64,000 nucleotides of DNA from Bettongia penicillata ogilbyi (taxonomy: Eukaryota > Chordata > Mammalia > Diprotodontia > Potoroidae): NCBI GenBank assembly GCA_023548195.1, contig JAJHZJ010000401.1, forward strand, positions 496,001-560,000. The letters run 5' to 3'. Positions 22,015-33,833 of this stretch are shown here, one piece after another. The notes under the pieces are model-generated. The model saw only the letters and a program-made list of their open reading frames with translations, ran no database searches and was not told the DNA's origin. A program made the position numbers and the translations under genes. The stretch's first letter is position 1, and the number at the start of each line of letters is the position of its first letter.

Positions 22015-22915
22015 TTTTGCTTTATTTTTCCAAATTTATTATTAAAAAAAGATTAAGTTCTGAATTTCCCCCTTCCATTTTCACTTTCTCACCCCATTGA
22101 CGGGGCAAGTAAAATGTAATATCAATTATACATGTGGAATATATTTCCTTATTAGCTATTTGTCATGAAAGCAAGGAAAATAAAGAAAATAAAAAGATAT
22201 ATGCTTCCATGACTACTCAGATTCTATCCATTATATGTCTGGACATGAATACCAACTTTTAAAAAAAAAATCATAAGTCCTTAAGAATTGTCTTGAATTA
22301 CTGTGTTGATCAGAAAAGCTAAGTTTTTCAGAGCTAATTGTCATGCAGCCATTCTGTTACTGTGTATAATTATGTCTTGGATCTGTTCACTTCACTTTGC
22401 AACAATTCAAATAAGTCTTGCTGGGTTTTTTTCTGAATATCATAGTACTATTCTGTAACAATCATATACCACAATTTTTTTAAACCATTTTCCAATTGAT
22501 GTGAATCCCCTCAGTTTCTAATTCTTTGCCATCCCAAAAAGACGTGCAATCAGTATTTTGGTACAATACAGGTCCTTTTCTTTAGCTTCAGAATCCCTTT
22601 GTGATGTAATCCAAGTAGAGTTCTTGTTGTGTCAAAGAATATGCATAGTTTTATAGTCCTTTAGGCATAATTCTAAATAGGTCTTCAAAATGGTTGAATC
22701 AAGTCATAACTCTATTAGTGTCCTGATTTTTCCATATCCCCTCCAACATTTGTCATTTTTTTCTGTCATGTTAGTCAACCTTATGGGTTTGAGGACATAC
22801 CTCAGAATTGTTTTATTTTATTTCTCTAATCAACAGTCATTTAGTTATATGACTACAGATAACTTTTATTTCTTCTGTAAACTTCCTGTTCTTATCCTTT
22901 GATAATTTATGATTA
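22015..22915 (-). mobile_element. Marsupial L1 3' end, 5'-truncated
   Basis: Reverse-strand relative of the L1 3' end in D. Shared landmarks: ACCATTTTCCAATTGATG near 22485, CTAATTCTTTGCCATCCC near 22517, GTCAAAGAATATGCATAGTTTTATAG near 22632, and CCCCTCCAACATTTGTCATTTTTTTC near 22738. The T-rich 3' tail is at about 22000-22030. It has no intact ORF. Confidence 0.75.
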
Positions 22916-23424
22916 AGTTCAACATGCTTGCTTTGACCTGGAACAATACATTGTATGAAGAGAAATGCAAGCCAATATCCATTTCAGAAATTGAAGAGAT
23001 AGAGAACTCCTATGAGACATCAGACAAGATCCTTTGAATTAAACAACAAATGTGACCTGTTACTTAGTAATGTAAATATAGTAGTGGGCATAGTAGAGGA
23101 TGGTGAAAATAAAACAAAAAATCAATAAAGGCAAGAAATAAAAAATTTATAGTTGGTTCAATAATCTCATGTCTATATCAGGTCCTGGATGTACTATCAA
23201 AGAATATTATAGAAAATGAAATGGATAGTATCTAAAGGGATAGGAGATAAATCCTTATAAATAAAGCACTTAGTTTAAAAAGGAGTATCTGCATATAGTC
23301 ATAAAATAGGTAAATATGATCCCAAAATTAGAAGAAAAAATAATGTTGAAAAGATATCATTGCATGTTATTACAAAAGCTTCAACCTGAATTGTAAAAAA
23401 AAAGTGCATCAAAGTTAATGAATA
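22916..23424. other. Unassigned sequence
   Basis: No supported gene or repeat family. Confidence 0.35.
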
Positions 23425-23426
23425 TA

Positions 23427-23530
23427 TATACGTGTGTGTGCATGTGTGTGTAGATATGTGCATGTATACACAATGCACACACAAATATATATGTATTCAC
23501 ATATACACATGTATAAATACATACAAGCCA
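23427..23530. repeat. TG/TA/CA simple repeat
   Basis: Alternating purine-pyrimidine repeat (TATATACGTGTGTGTG and following). Confidence 0.8.
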
Positions 23531-23664
23531 GAAACAATATATAGTACATAAATTGTATTTATGTAATGTTTTATTTTTATAATTAATGATATATATGTTG
23601 TTTACGTTTTATATAACATGATAGACATTCATAAATACATATGACTATATTAATATAGATTATG

Positions 23665-23885
23665 ATATGTCAAAAGATGCAAATAGGCAGTTTTCAAAAA
23701 TGAAAGCTTTCAACAGCCCCATGAAAGAAGGCCTCAAATTTCTAATAATAGAAGAAACAAAAAGCAACATTCAGATTTCACCCCATATCAATCAGATTGA
23801 CAAAGATGATGAATGGGAAATGGCAGAAGTTAGGGGAGATGTGAAAAGACAGAAAAGCTAATACTCTCTTAGTGATCAAATGAGA
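23665..23885 (+). mobile_element. L1 3'-region fragment
   Basis: AGGCAGTTTTCAAAAATGAAAG..., CATATCAATCAGATTGACAAA and GGGAGATGTGAAAAGAC follow the order of the marsupial L1 3' region also seen near 15950-16130. The short open frame at 23667-23861 is part of it and not a gene. Confidence 0.6.
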
Positions 23886-23889
23886 ATAG

Positions 23890-23960
23890 ATTTATAATGT
23901 GTTTCGTGCCGTGCCTGGTACATAGTAAGCGTTATAAGCGTTATATATTTCATTCCCTTC
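23890..23960 (+). mobile_element. MIR/L2-type tail fragment
   Basis: GTGCCTGGTACATAGTAAGCG is the conserved shared segment, followed by a small GCGTTATAAGCGTTATA duplication. Confidence 0.45.
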
Positions 23961-24604
23961 TCTCTTGGTGTATCTGTGAATTGTTCCAACTGTTTTTAAA
24001 AATAATCTGTAATTTTACTAGATTAATGGGTGCCTGACTCATGTGAAACTATCCATTTCCTCAACTGACAAAATCCTTCATGTTGAGAATATTTTGGAAG
24101 TTACTTCCAGAGGAATTTTGATAGTTTACCTTGAATAGATTTTGGAATATGATATTTGTTACCTTATCAGTTAGCTAACTTAGTTGTTGAGAAGTGCCTT
24201 TTCCAATTGACTGTATACCTGGCGCTGCCAGTGTTTACAGAAAGGTCTCATTCAGGTTTGGCCATCTCTTTACCTCATTTTTTCATATGGTTTTATTGAG
24301 GGATTTCTTCATTAACAGGGTCTGAAGAGAGACCATGCTATGGAAGGCTCAATCTCAGTGCCTTCTCCCTTCTTAAGTTGTATGGCCCTGAAAAGTGAAT
24401 CTCACTCTTTCGCTTTTTATGTTGGTTTGGTTTCTGTTCTATATAAAGGGAGTATACCCTCATGATCTAGTTCAAAAGGTCAGCAAGTGAATATTCCAAC
24501 ATCCCAGTGTTCTAGAGTCTGGATTCCATAGCCCACTAGTGTAACACTGCTGCCTTAGGGAGTAAGATGCAATCTTTCGAGAGTGACTAAAAACAATAGT
24601 TAGA
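23961..24604. other. Unassigned sequence
   Basis: No supported gene or repeat family. Confidence 0.35.
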
Positions 24605-24850
24605 ATTGAACAAATGATTGATTTAAGATTGGAAAAGGAGTACAACAAGGTTGTATATTGTCACATTACTTATTTAACTTTTATGCAATATATATTATGT
24701 AAAATGTCAGGCTGAAGGAATAAAAAGTTTTAACTAAGAGGAGAGAAAAAATTCTCAGGTAAGAAGATAATACAAATCTGATGGCAGAAAGTGAAGAGGA
24801 ATTAAGAATTCTCTTGAGAAAGGTGCAAGAGGAAAGTGATAATGCTGACT
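24605..24850 (+). mobile_element. BovB/RTE-like reverse transcriptase fragment
   Basis: Conceptual translation gives GKGVQQGCILSHYLFNFYA, then EDNTNLMAESEEELRILL and VQEESDNADL. These match the RT palm of BovB-type RTE elements; the YADD catalytic box appears decayed to a YEDN-like form. Stops and frame changes are present. The fragment is too short to place more finely than BovB-like. Confidence 0.6.
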
Positions 24851-24954
24851 TATATTAATAGAATGCAGGCTCGGTGCATCCAATATGTAAAATGTTCAAT
24901 TATAGACACCTAGATGGGTTTACAGAAGCCCATAATCACAAGACTGGCTGCCAG

Positions 24955-25262
24955 ATATATATATATATATATGTAGATAGATGGATATGTAGATAGATAT
25001 AGATAGATATATGTGTGTATATGTGTGTAAATATGTATATGCACATGTATGTGTGTACATATGTATACATGTATATACATGTGGATGTATACACATATAC
25101 ATATGAGCACATAAACATGTATACATACATGAATATATACATATGCACTTGTGTATATAAACATACACATATTTGCGCATATAATCATATACATGTAGGC
25201 ATGTGCATATCCATGTACATACACATGCATACACATATATACATGCATATACACACACAAAG
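24955..25262. repeat. Complex TA/GATA/TATG simple-repeat block
   Basis: (TA)n, (GATA)n and TATGTG/CATACA units over about 300 bp. The apparent ORFs here on both strands (Tyr, Ile, Met, His, Cys only) are repeat artefacts. Confidence 0.9.
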
Positions 25263-26385
25263 TAATATAGAGTCATTATAAGAGAGAGTGTCATAAGAAC
25301 TGGATCGTATTTTACATGTATTATATAGATCCTTAAAATGTTCTCATAGAATTTCCTTGGATGTCATTGTATATGATATATCTTCTGTCTACTTCCGCAA
25401 GCTAGCCTTGGGAGTTATATTTTTTTTAATGGAAAATTGCTTTTAAATTATCTGGATGCTTTTGACTTGTAATTCCTGGCCACAAATTATGGTAGGCCCA
25501 GAAGTTTTCTTTACTTCCAGAATTTTGCAATCAGAATTTTTAGGACCTCAAATCAATTCTTTTTAGTTTTAGTTTCAGTCCTTTAAAAACTGAAATCTTT
25601 AATATTTAAACATTTTATTGGGAAACAATAAAGGCATAGGACAGTCATAGGGATAGTGTAGTTTCATATGAGCTATTGAGTGGGGAATATAGTTCTTATC
25701 TTATTTCAAAGAAAATATCTCAAAGGCCAAAACAAACTTCATTTTCAAAGATTATTGACATGACATAATCATATGAAACCAAAGAGATTCTGTTCATCTG
25801 TATATCTATGCAGTATTAAAAGAGTTTTCTGGACTTTTTATTTGGGGGATACATAATTTAAACCTACATTACTGTTTGATAAATAAAACGCCAACATATC
25901 TCTTGCAGAATTAATCCAGTGAAGCAATATCGAAGACGTATCCTAAGGACTTAATTATCATGCTCTTTATCTTACTAAAACAATTGTCACATCCATTCAA
26001 TTAGACCGGCTCTCTTCCCTTAACCCTCCTGGAAATGAAGGCTAAAATTCAGGCTTCTAAAATAAGTGCCTATTAACTGCCCGGCCAATGCATCCTAGGT
26101 TTGTAGCTAACAAGGAGCTTAAATATTTAATCATCTTGGTCAGGGCTCCACTCAGTGGTCTCATTTGGAATTTCATCTTCAGAATTTTACAGAGAAACAA
26201 TTATTCATGGATTTCTGTATAAAAGTTTAGCCTAGCACCTCTGCAGCTTTGGTGGACAGGGCAGCAAATATCCATTTATAAAACAGATGTAGGGCAGCAA
26301 ATTTCAGAAACTTCTTTCCAGATTTAGTAAACTTGTTAAGTCCTACACTTTACCAATTCGTGGCCATTCCTCAGGCTCTGCATAT
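25263..26385. other. Unassigned sequence
   Basis: No gene or repeat family recognised. Confidence 0.4.
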
Positions 26386-26389
26386 ATAA

Positions 26390-26656
26390 ATGTGTGCGTG
26401 TGTGTGTATACAACCACACATATACATATAACACATATTCCAATATCCGCTCTATAGAAATGATCCTCTCATTCCCAACTTTATGAAAGGTGAGACCACA
26501 GGTTTGTGTTGTACTGCAAGAGAAATACCACAAAATGTCCAAGTTAAAGTGTTCCACTCTCCTCCCATTAATCCCAATATATGAAAACCATAATAGCCAA
26601 AAGTTACACGTGCACACACACACACACAAACACATACACACACACACACATACACC
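26390..26656. repeat. Two CA/TG microsatellites
   Basis: TG run at 26391-26410 with CATATACATATA to 26440, and (CA)n at 26610-26655. Confidence 0.8.
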
Positions 26657-27029
26657 CCAAAAATGGTCAACGAAAGAAGTACTCAGGTAAAAATCAGGCA
26701 GTATACGTAAACATGTAACATCCTCTTCTCCTTTCAATCTCTTGTGCATATTGCTTTCAAAGGAAATCCATGTTTAGGAGAAAACTCTTAGGTATGTTTA
26801 TGACAGGCATATGCTTGTGTTCTATTATTTCTGTAGGTGGTTTGAAATAAAGGTGCATATGTGTGAATGACTGAGCAGAGGCCAGGGATCAACCTCTAGG
26901 CCCATACTTGTATAGTCTATGCTTCTAATTTGTATATTTAACTATTCTATGTAGAAACTTAATATTTTATTTAGAAACAATATTATTTGTATTACAGATA
27001 ATTTACAGATGTATTGCTTGATTTTCATG

Positions 27030-27195
27030 TAGTAGAAATGGAGAGGGAGATGGGGGAAAGGGAAAGGAGAAATAAAAAAAGGGAAAAAATGAAAGAAAAG
27101 GAAGGGAAAGGAAGAGAAAGGAGAGGAGAGGAGTGGAGAGAACAGAAGGGAAAAGGACAGGGCAGTAAAGGAAGAAGAAGAAGAAAGAGTCAGAG
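27030..27195. repeat. GA-rich low-complexity tract
   Basis: Polypurine on the plus strand (GGGAAAGGGAAAGGAG and similar). The 76- and 95-codon frames across it are composition artefacts. Confidence 0.85.
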
Positions 27196-27329
27196 ACTTG
27201 AATTGAACTTCTGTGGCTACTATAGGCACATAAGTAATCAGTGAGTGTATCGTATACCCATTTTTTTTAATAAGCAGGTCAGAAATTAAAATAGTATTAA
27301 ATATTCTGTAGGTATTTGAGAGATTATTT

Positions 27330-27375
27330 TGATGATGATGAGGGTGGTGGTGGTGGTGGTGGTGGTGGTGATGTT
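27330..27375. repeat. (GGT)n trinucleotide repeat
   Basis: GATGATGATGAGG followed by about nine GGT units. Confidence 0.9.
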
Positions 27376-27829
27376 TTATACCGAGAGTTCAGGGAAGATC
27401 TCCTTTTCTCCCCTCCAGAAAACAAAGAAGTAAACACAAAACAGTTGACTCCTAAAATTCTATTAATAAGGGATAACTCCTTTTAGTTTAAGATAAAGAA
27501 ATGTATTGATTTAATTTCACTCTAAGGTAGAAGTGACTTACAACAGAATTTTTTTTTTCCACAGCAAATTTTGCTAAAGAGGGATGGCAAGCTATAATAC
27601 CTTGAGCTGCTGCTGTTGCTACTGATGGTAGTAGTAGTGCTGAAAAGCACATGAGGGCAGTGGGTGTGATCAGGCCAGGAAGATGGTATCGCATGAATCA
27701 AACAAGCAAAGAAACAAGAACCTGGGATGACTTTCATTTCCATCCCAATTTTCCTGAACACAGTGGCATGTATCATCTATACAAATTATTTATCTCCATT
27801 TGGCACCAAACAATACTTGTAAAACTACT
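27376..27829. other. Unassigned sequence
   Basis: Includes a short GCTGCTGCTGTTGCTAC run near 27606. No gene is supported. Confidence 0.35.
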
Positions 27830-27965
27830 CTGTTTTTGTCAACTCTGGACAGATCTTTACTTAACCTTCCTGGGCCCCAGTTTCACCACCTGTGAAGCGA
27901 AAAGATTAGACAAGAGGGTCACTGGGGTTCTTTCGAGTTCTAACTCTATGATTCTTTTATCTTTT
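27830..27965 (+). mobile_element. MIR3-like SINE fragment
   Basis: TTAACCTTCCTGGGCCCCAGTTTCACCACCTGTGAAG, then GGTCACTGGGGTTCTTTCGAGTTCTAACTCTATGATTC, the usual order of this family's tail. Confidence 0.65.
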
Positions 27966-29182
27966 CATCTTCAAGTTGCAAGTGATGCCATGTTTAACAC
28001 TGTTATAATTTTCAGCCCTTCTCACCCTCTTCTAAACACTAGCCAAGACCTAGAAACATGGGGCAAAAGAAGTTATTATTAAGCTGGCTTCAGGCTGCAC
28101 TATTATTGCTACGTATCCTCCATCCATTTCAAGGATAGTTTCCATAGTAACCAAGGCATTTCAAAGCAAACAAAAATAGCAGAAACATACCAAAATAAAG
28201 TTCAGAGATCTAAAACAGGCAGACTGTAACTACCTTAACATATCTCCTGAGATCTTACCCTGCTTTTTATCGTTCTTAAAACTTCTAAGAAGTCTTTAAA
28301 ATCGTATAGACATATATATTCTCTGGAAAAAAAAAAAAAAACCTCCCTCCACTTCTCTTGACCTACCTTTACTTTTGATTACCAAGTTTTTCTGCAGAAT
28401 ATAAATAGCTGTACAATGGACATCAGTTATAACTCATGTTTATCCTTTTGGCTTTCATACCCTGTAAGAATTAGTCAATAGAGGGGTTAGAATTGGACAA
28501 GAAGATTTCAGATAGAGGTAAATGCAAAAACCAAAATATAGTGGTAGAAGGTGTCTGGAAGAAGTGACAGGAAGAGGAGGAGAATTTCTCCAAAAGGGAA
28601 TGCTGGAATAATTGCCTTGATTTTTCACATTGAAATAAGAGTTAAGATTATTAGCCAAGAAGTGAGGGAGAGATAAGTATGGAAAGTTTAAAGAGGAATG
28701 AAAATATTTGGAAGGGAAGGTAGGTACTATAGTAAGCTAATTAGGAAGTTATTAATGAATTGCTCTGTGAAAGTGAGGTCCCATTTCAGGTCATATCACA
28801 TAAATTTGTGGTGGACCCAGTCAGACAATTTGCGATTTTCTCCAATTTTCTTCAGCTGTACATGCCACGGGGAAAAATGGTTGGTTAGAATGATTCAAAT
28901 CTAAGACTTGGTATGATACATTCATCAATATAGTGAGGGGTCAGGGACCTCAAAAGAAGAGAACACCTTAGAGTTAAACTGATTCACTAAAGGATCAAGG
29001 TAGTGAAGGGAAGGGAGCGTAGCTAGTGCAAGGATGGTGACCTGTGAAAGAACTGAGAACTTGAGGAAATTGATATCATTGTGTGGATGAAGAACAGGTT
29101 TGGGCTCGCAAATCAGAGAGACAGGTGAAATGACAATAGATTTTAATCAAACAAAGAGAGTTCATGAACATGAAAGTGGAAT
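27966..29182. other. Unassigned sequence
   Basis: No gene or repeat family recognised. A 15-base A run lies at 28327. Confidence 0.35.
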
Positions 29183-29185
29183 TTC

Positions 29186-29498
29186 TGTGTGTGTATTCAT
29201 CCTTCATTGTTGAAGAAGACCATGCGATCAGAGAAATAATGAGATGACTTGCAGGTGACTTTGTTTTGAGTGAGGGAGGGCTGTGCAAGTCACCAGCCTC
29301 ACTTCTCCTCCAGAGCCATCTGAATTCAGTGACCAGATATTCATCAGGATGACTGGAGATGACCCAGGATGAGGCAATTGGGGTTAAGTGACTTGCCCAA
29401 GGTCACACAGTTAGTGTCATGTGTCTGAGGTGAGATTTGAACTCAGGTCCTCCTGACTCCTGCACTGGTGCTCTATCCACTTCACCACCTAAATGCCT
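29186..29498 (-). mobile_element. tRNA-headed SINE with RTE-type tail
   Basis: ATTCATCCTTCATTGTTGAAGAAGACC tail to TCCACTTCACCACCTAAATGCCT head. Flanks AATTTCTGTGTGTGTA and AATCTCTGCATGTGTA are a plausible decayed target duplication. Confidence 0.85.
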
Positions 29499-30237
29499 CA
29501 AATCTCTGCATGTGTAAAAGAAACTCTGGAATTCTCTGTGTGTAAAAAAGATAAAAGGTATGATCATCTTTGTGTCTGGCTGTGATCAGGTAATGGAGTA
29601 AATCATGTGAAAAGAATAAGTTGAGGAACTAGGAGGTTGGTGACCAGTTCAGTATGATAGCTTTGACCTCCTCTATCTCTGGCCTGATCCGGTTTACCTG
29701 TCCTTAGGCAACTTGACCATTGCCAGGTCTCAGAGACCCATCATACTGGTTTTGGACTTGGTGTAAATATCTGAATGACTTTTCCCACTGATCCTCAAAA
29801 CTCAAACTCAACTGATTCACCATGATAGTCATCCATGGTAGGAGGAACTATGTGAATGTGCTACTAAATGCCTCTTCCTAAATTATACTTTATATATTTC
29901 TGATAAAGATACTGAAAATTGAATTTTTTCCAAGGTTTGCTTTTTTCCCACTTAAAAGTTTCTTTTAGCTGTTTAGACAGCTAGGAAATAAATCCTCCCT
30001 GTGAAACAACCCTCCTAATATCGATTTTATATCCTCATCTTATTCATTGAGTTTTTCTTTTTGTAGATTATCAGTAAAGAAGTCCTATAAAACCCATAAT
30101 TCCAACATGCTATATAATTTTTGCCATTCAAGCTTCATAGGAATATGTGGATTACTAGCAAAGTACTTCCATAACTTCATCTCTGATTTAAGTTTGATGC
30201 CATTTTTACTTTGCAGAAAAATTCACTCACTTTTTTT
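29499..30237. other. Unassigned sequence
   Basis: 29540-29860 has the feel of a diverged interspersed repeat (GGTCTCAGAGACCCATCATACTGG), but I cannot name the family. Confidence 0.3.
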
Positions 30238-30971
30238 CTTATTTCTTTTTTATTTCCAGTTTTCAACATTCAATTTCACAAAATTTTGAATTCCAAGTTT
30301 TCTCCCCAACTCCCCCCTACCTTCAACCCAGGACAGCTTGCTTTCTGATCGCCCTTCCCTCCAATCTGCCTTCCCATCTATCATCTTCCGCCCCAACCCT
30401 CATCCCTTCTATTCTCCTGTGTGCTAAGAGAGATTTCCATATTTGTCTATATATAATTTTTTCTAGTTACATGTAAAAACTATTTTTGATTTACATTTTT
30501 TACTTGAGTTCTACATTCTGTCCCTTCCTCATCCACCCTCTGTGAGAAGGTAAGCAGTTTGATATAGGTTTTTCATGTGTAGCCATAAAAAACACTTCCA
30601 TAACAATCATGTTATGAAAGACTAACTATATTTCCCTCTATCCTGTCCTGCCTTCCATTTATTCTGTTCTCTACTTTGACCTATCCCTCTATCAAAGTGT
30701 TTGCTTCTGATTACCCCCTTCCCCCAATCTGCCATCCTTTCTATCACTCCCCCTTTCTTATCCACTTCCCCTCTGGTTTCCTGTAGCCAATTGAATGGGT
30801 ATGTTATTTCCTCCCGAAGCCAAGTATAAGGAAAAGAAAGATCACTTGTTCCCTCATCTTCTCCTTCTTCCCCTGCATTCTTTTATGAGAGATTTACTAC
30901 ATTGTACCTCTCCCTTTCTCTTTCTCCTAGATCATTGCTCTCAATTAATAATTTTCTTGGGCGGAGGGAGC

Positions 30972-30982
30972 CAAGATGGCGG
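30972..30982 (+). promoter_or_regulatory. YY1-like site, HAL1 F 5' end
   Basis: CAAGATGGCGG, 14 bp from the 5' junction. The best-preserved version of the family motif. Confidence 0.65.
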
Positions 30983-31433
30983 AGTAGAAAGACTCACATA
31001 TGCTAGCACCGAATCCACAGCCCATATATTTCCTGCAAGAAGAACTCGCCACAAATTCTGGAGCACTGCAAGGCACACAGAAACACAGAGGAAGAGATTT
31101 CTATTCCAGACAGCCCTGGAGAGCGGTCCCCAGGGGTCCATCGTGCTCCGGAAAGCGGAGCCCACCCCAGCGCTGCCCTGGCCACGGCCCCAGAGGAGCA
31201 CATCCAAGCAGGCTTCAGGGACAGAATCTCTGGCAGCCAGGAAGGTCCCTCCGCCCAAAGACGCTACAGGTCAGTGAGAGAGACGTCTAGGCTGGCCAAG
31301 AGGGGAAGAGGGTGTCTCCATGGCTCGAGCCCCCTCAGGAGGCAGCGGCCGAGAGAGCGGCAGAGGCAATGGCAGAGGCAGTGGATGAGGTAGCAGCAGC
31401 CTGTGACTCCCCAAGCAGGAAGGCAGAAGTTCA

Positions 31434-31577
31434 GGTCTCTGCATAAACCCCCTGAGGGAGCTGAGCCTGGGAGGTGGCCCTGCCCCCACCCACTCGATTA
31501 CTGAAGGTCTCTGCATAAAGCCCCTGAGGGAACTGAGCCTGGGAGGTGGCCCTGCTCCCACCCCAGCACCAGAACTT
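31434..31577 (+). repeat. Tandem 72-bp units in HAL1 F 5' UTR
   Basis: Unit 1 31434-31505 and unit 2 31506-31577, both starting GGTCTCTGCATAAA and running through GAGCCTGGGAGGTGGCCCTG. Copies A, C and E have one unit, while F, F', G and K have two. This recalls promoter monomers of rodent L1, although function is untested here. Confidence 0.8.
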
Positions 31578-31723
31578 AAGCTCACATTGAATAGCAGTCA
31601 CAACCGCCACTGAAAGCCCTGAGACTGGGAAGCAGCATTTGAATTTCAGACCCCAAGCACTAGCTGGGCAGATCTAGGCAGAGGTGGAGAGGAATCTCAG
31701 AAGTCAAATAACTGGCTGGGAAA

Positions 31724-32787
31724 ATGCCTAGAAAAGGAAACAAAATAAGAACAGAGAGAGCTACTTTCTTGGGGAAGAAATGTTCCTTCCTCCCTTCATT
31801 TCTGATGACAAAGTACAATGCTTGCCATCAGGGAAAGACATGGAGGTTGGAGCCTCTCTATCCTAGACATACGAGGTGGATGTCCAGGGGGCTCAGGCCA
31901 CGGAAGAGCTCAAAAAGGATTTTGAAAATCAAGCTAGACAGGTGGAGGAAAAACTGGGAAGAGAAATGAGAGAGATGCAAGAAAAGCATGAAAAACGGGT
32001 CAATACCTTGCTAAAGGAGACCCAAAAAAATGCTGAAGAAAATAACACCTGGAAAAATAGGGCCACTCAATTGTCAAAAGAGGTTCAAAAAGGCAATGAG
32101 GAGAAGAATGCTTTCAAAAGCAAAATTAGCCAAATGGAAAAAGAGGTTCAAAAGATCACTGAAGAAAATAGTTCTCTCAAGATTAGAATGGAACATATGG
32201 AGTTTAATGTCTTTCTGAGAAACCAAGACATCACAAAACAAAACCAAAAGAATGAAAAAATGGAAGAGAATGTGAAATATCTCATGGGAAAAACAACTGA
32301 CCTGGAAAATAGATCCGGGAGAGACAATTTAAAAATTACGGGAATACCTGAAAGTCATGATCGAAAAAAGAGCCTAGATATCATCTTTCATGAAATTATA
32401 AAGGAAAACTGCCCTGACATTCTAGAACCAGAGGGCAAAATAAGTATTGAAGGAATCCATTGATCAACACCTGAAAGAGATCCAAAAAGAGAAACTCCTA
32501 GGAACATTGTGGCCAAATTCCAGAACTCCCAGCTCAAGGAGAAAATCTTGCAAGCAGCTAGAAAGAAACAATTCCAGTATTGTGCAGGATAACAAAAGAT
32601 CTAGCAGCTTCTACATTAAGGGATCAAAGGGCATGGAATAGGATATTCCAGAACTCAAAGGAACTAGGACTCAAACCAAGAATCATCTACCAGCAAAACT
32701 GAGTATAATACTTCAGGGGAAAATATGGTCTTTCAATGAAACGGAGGGCTTTCAAGCATTCTTGATGAAAAGACCAGAGCTGAAAAG
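31724..32787 (+). pseudogene. ORF1 of HAL1 F (5' part), interrupted
   Basis: ATG at 31724-31726, then a one-base loss in AACAAAATAAG shifts the basic N-terminus. A stop (TAG) near 31864 follows a transition in CTATCCTAGAC. The coiled coil and RRM are open 31876-32463 (195 codons, with FENQARQVEEK and NLKITGIPESHD). A TGA at 32461-32463 ends it at the CpG-prone codon. The C-terminal domain continues to 32787 with a short deletion near 32583 and is cut by HAL1 G; its last codons (QTQE, stop) lie just after 35714. Confidence 0.85.
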
Positions 32788-33105
32788 AAAATTTGACTTT
32801 CTTTTTTTATTATTTATTTATTTATTTAACTTTTTACATTCATTTTCACAAAATTTTGGGTTCCAAATTTTCTCCCCTTTTATCCCCTCCCCCCACCCCA
32901 ATACCCCAAGCAATCTCATTTTCCCTATCTCCAATCTGCCCTCTCTTCTGTCATCCCTCCCTTCTCTTGTCTCCATCTTCCCTTTTCTCCTGTAGGGCCA
33001 GATGACTTTCTATTCCTCCTTAACTGTATGTCTTCTTTCCTAGTAGCAACAGCAATACTAGACAGTTGTTCCTAAAACTTTGAGCTCCAAATTCTCCTGA
33101 TCCCT

Positions 33106-33123
33106 CCCTCCCCACCCATTCCC
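33106..33123 (-). other. G-quadruplex-capable motif, HAL1 G 3' UTR
   Basis: Reverse strand GGGAATGGGTGGGGAGGG. Confidence 0.7.
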
Positions 33124-33641
33124 TTTGGAAAGGCAGGCAATTCAATATAGGCCATATCTGTGCAATTTTGCAAATGACTTCCCTGATAGTCGTGTTGTGT
33201 AAGACTAACTGAATTAACCTCCATCCTATTCTGTCCCTCATTGTTTCTCTTCTATCTTTTGATCCTGACCCTCCCCAAGTGTTGACTGAAAATTGCTCCC
33301 TCCTACCTTTGCCCTCCCTTCCATCATCCCCCCCTCTTGCTTATCTCCTTCCCCCCCACTTTCCTATACTATAAGATAGGTTTTCATACCAAAATGAGTG
33401 TGCATTTTATTCCTTCCTTTAGTCAAATGTGATGAGGGTAAACTTCTTGATTATTTTTTTTTCCTCAGCTGTCCACTTTATCCCTCCACTAAAAAGTCTC
33501 CTACTTGCCTCTTAAATGACATATAATTAGCCCATTCCATTTCACCTTCTTTCCTCCCACTCCATTTCTCTCTCACCATTTACCTTGATTTCTTTTAAGC
33601 TATGGTCCCATCCTAATCAATTCACTCTGTGCTCTCTGCCT

Positions 33642-33702
33642 CTGTGTGTGTGTGCATGTGTGTATGTGTGTGTGCGTGCATGCATATACATGTGTGTGTG
33701 TG
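33642..33702. repeat. (TG)n microsatellite in HAL1 G 3' UTR
   Basis: TG/TGCA/TATA units at the family-typical position. Confidence 0.85.
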
Positions 33703-33833
33703 GTCCCACCAACTACCCATATACTGAAAAGTTTTAAGAGTTACAAATATTGTCTTTCCATGTAGAAATGTAAACAGTTCACTTCTGGTAAGTCCCTTAA
33801 GACTTCTCTTTGTTGTTTACTTTTTCATGCTTC

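Noticed and set aside
24910..25294. Overlapping Tyr/Ile/Cys/His-rich frames on both strands
   Set aside because: Pure products of TA/TG/GATA simple repeats.
27651..28082. 143-codon plus frame
   Set aside because: Its middle is a MIR3-like SINE, so it is not a conserved coding exon.
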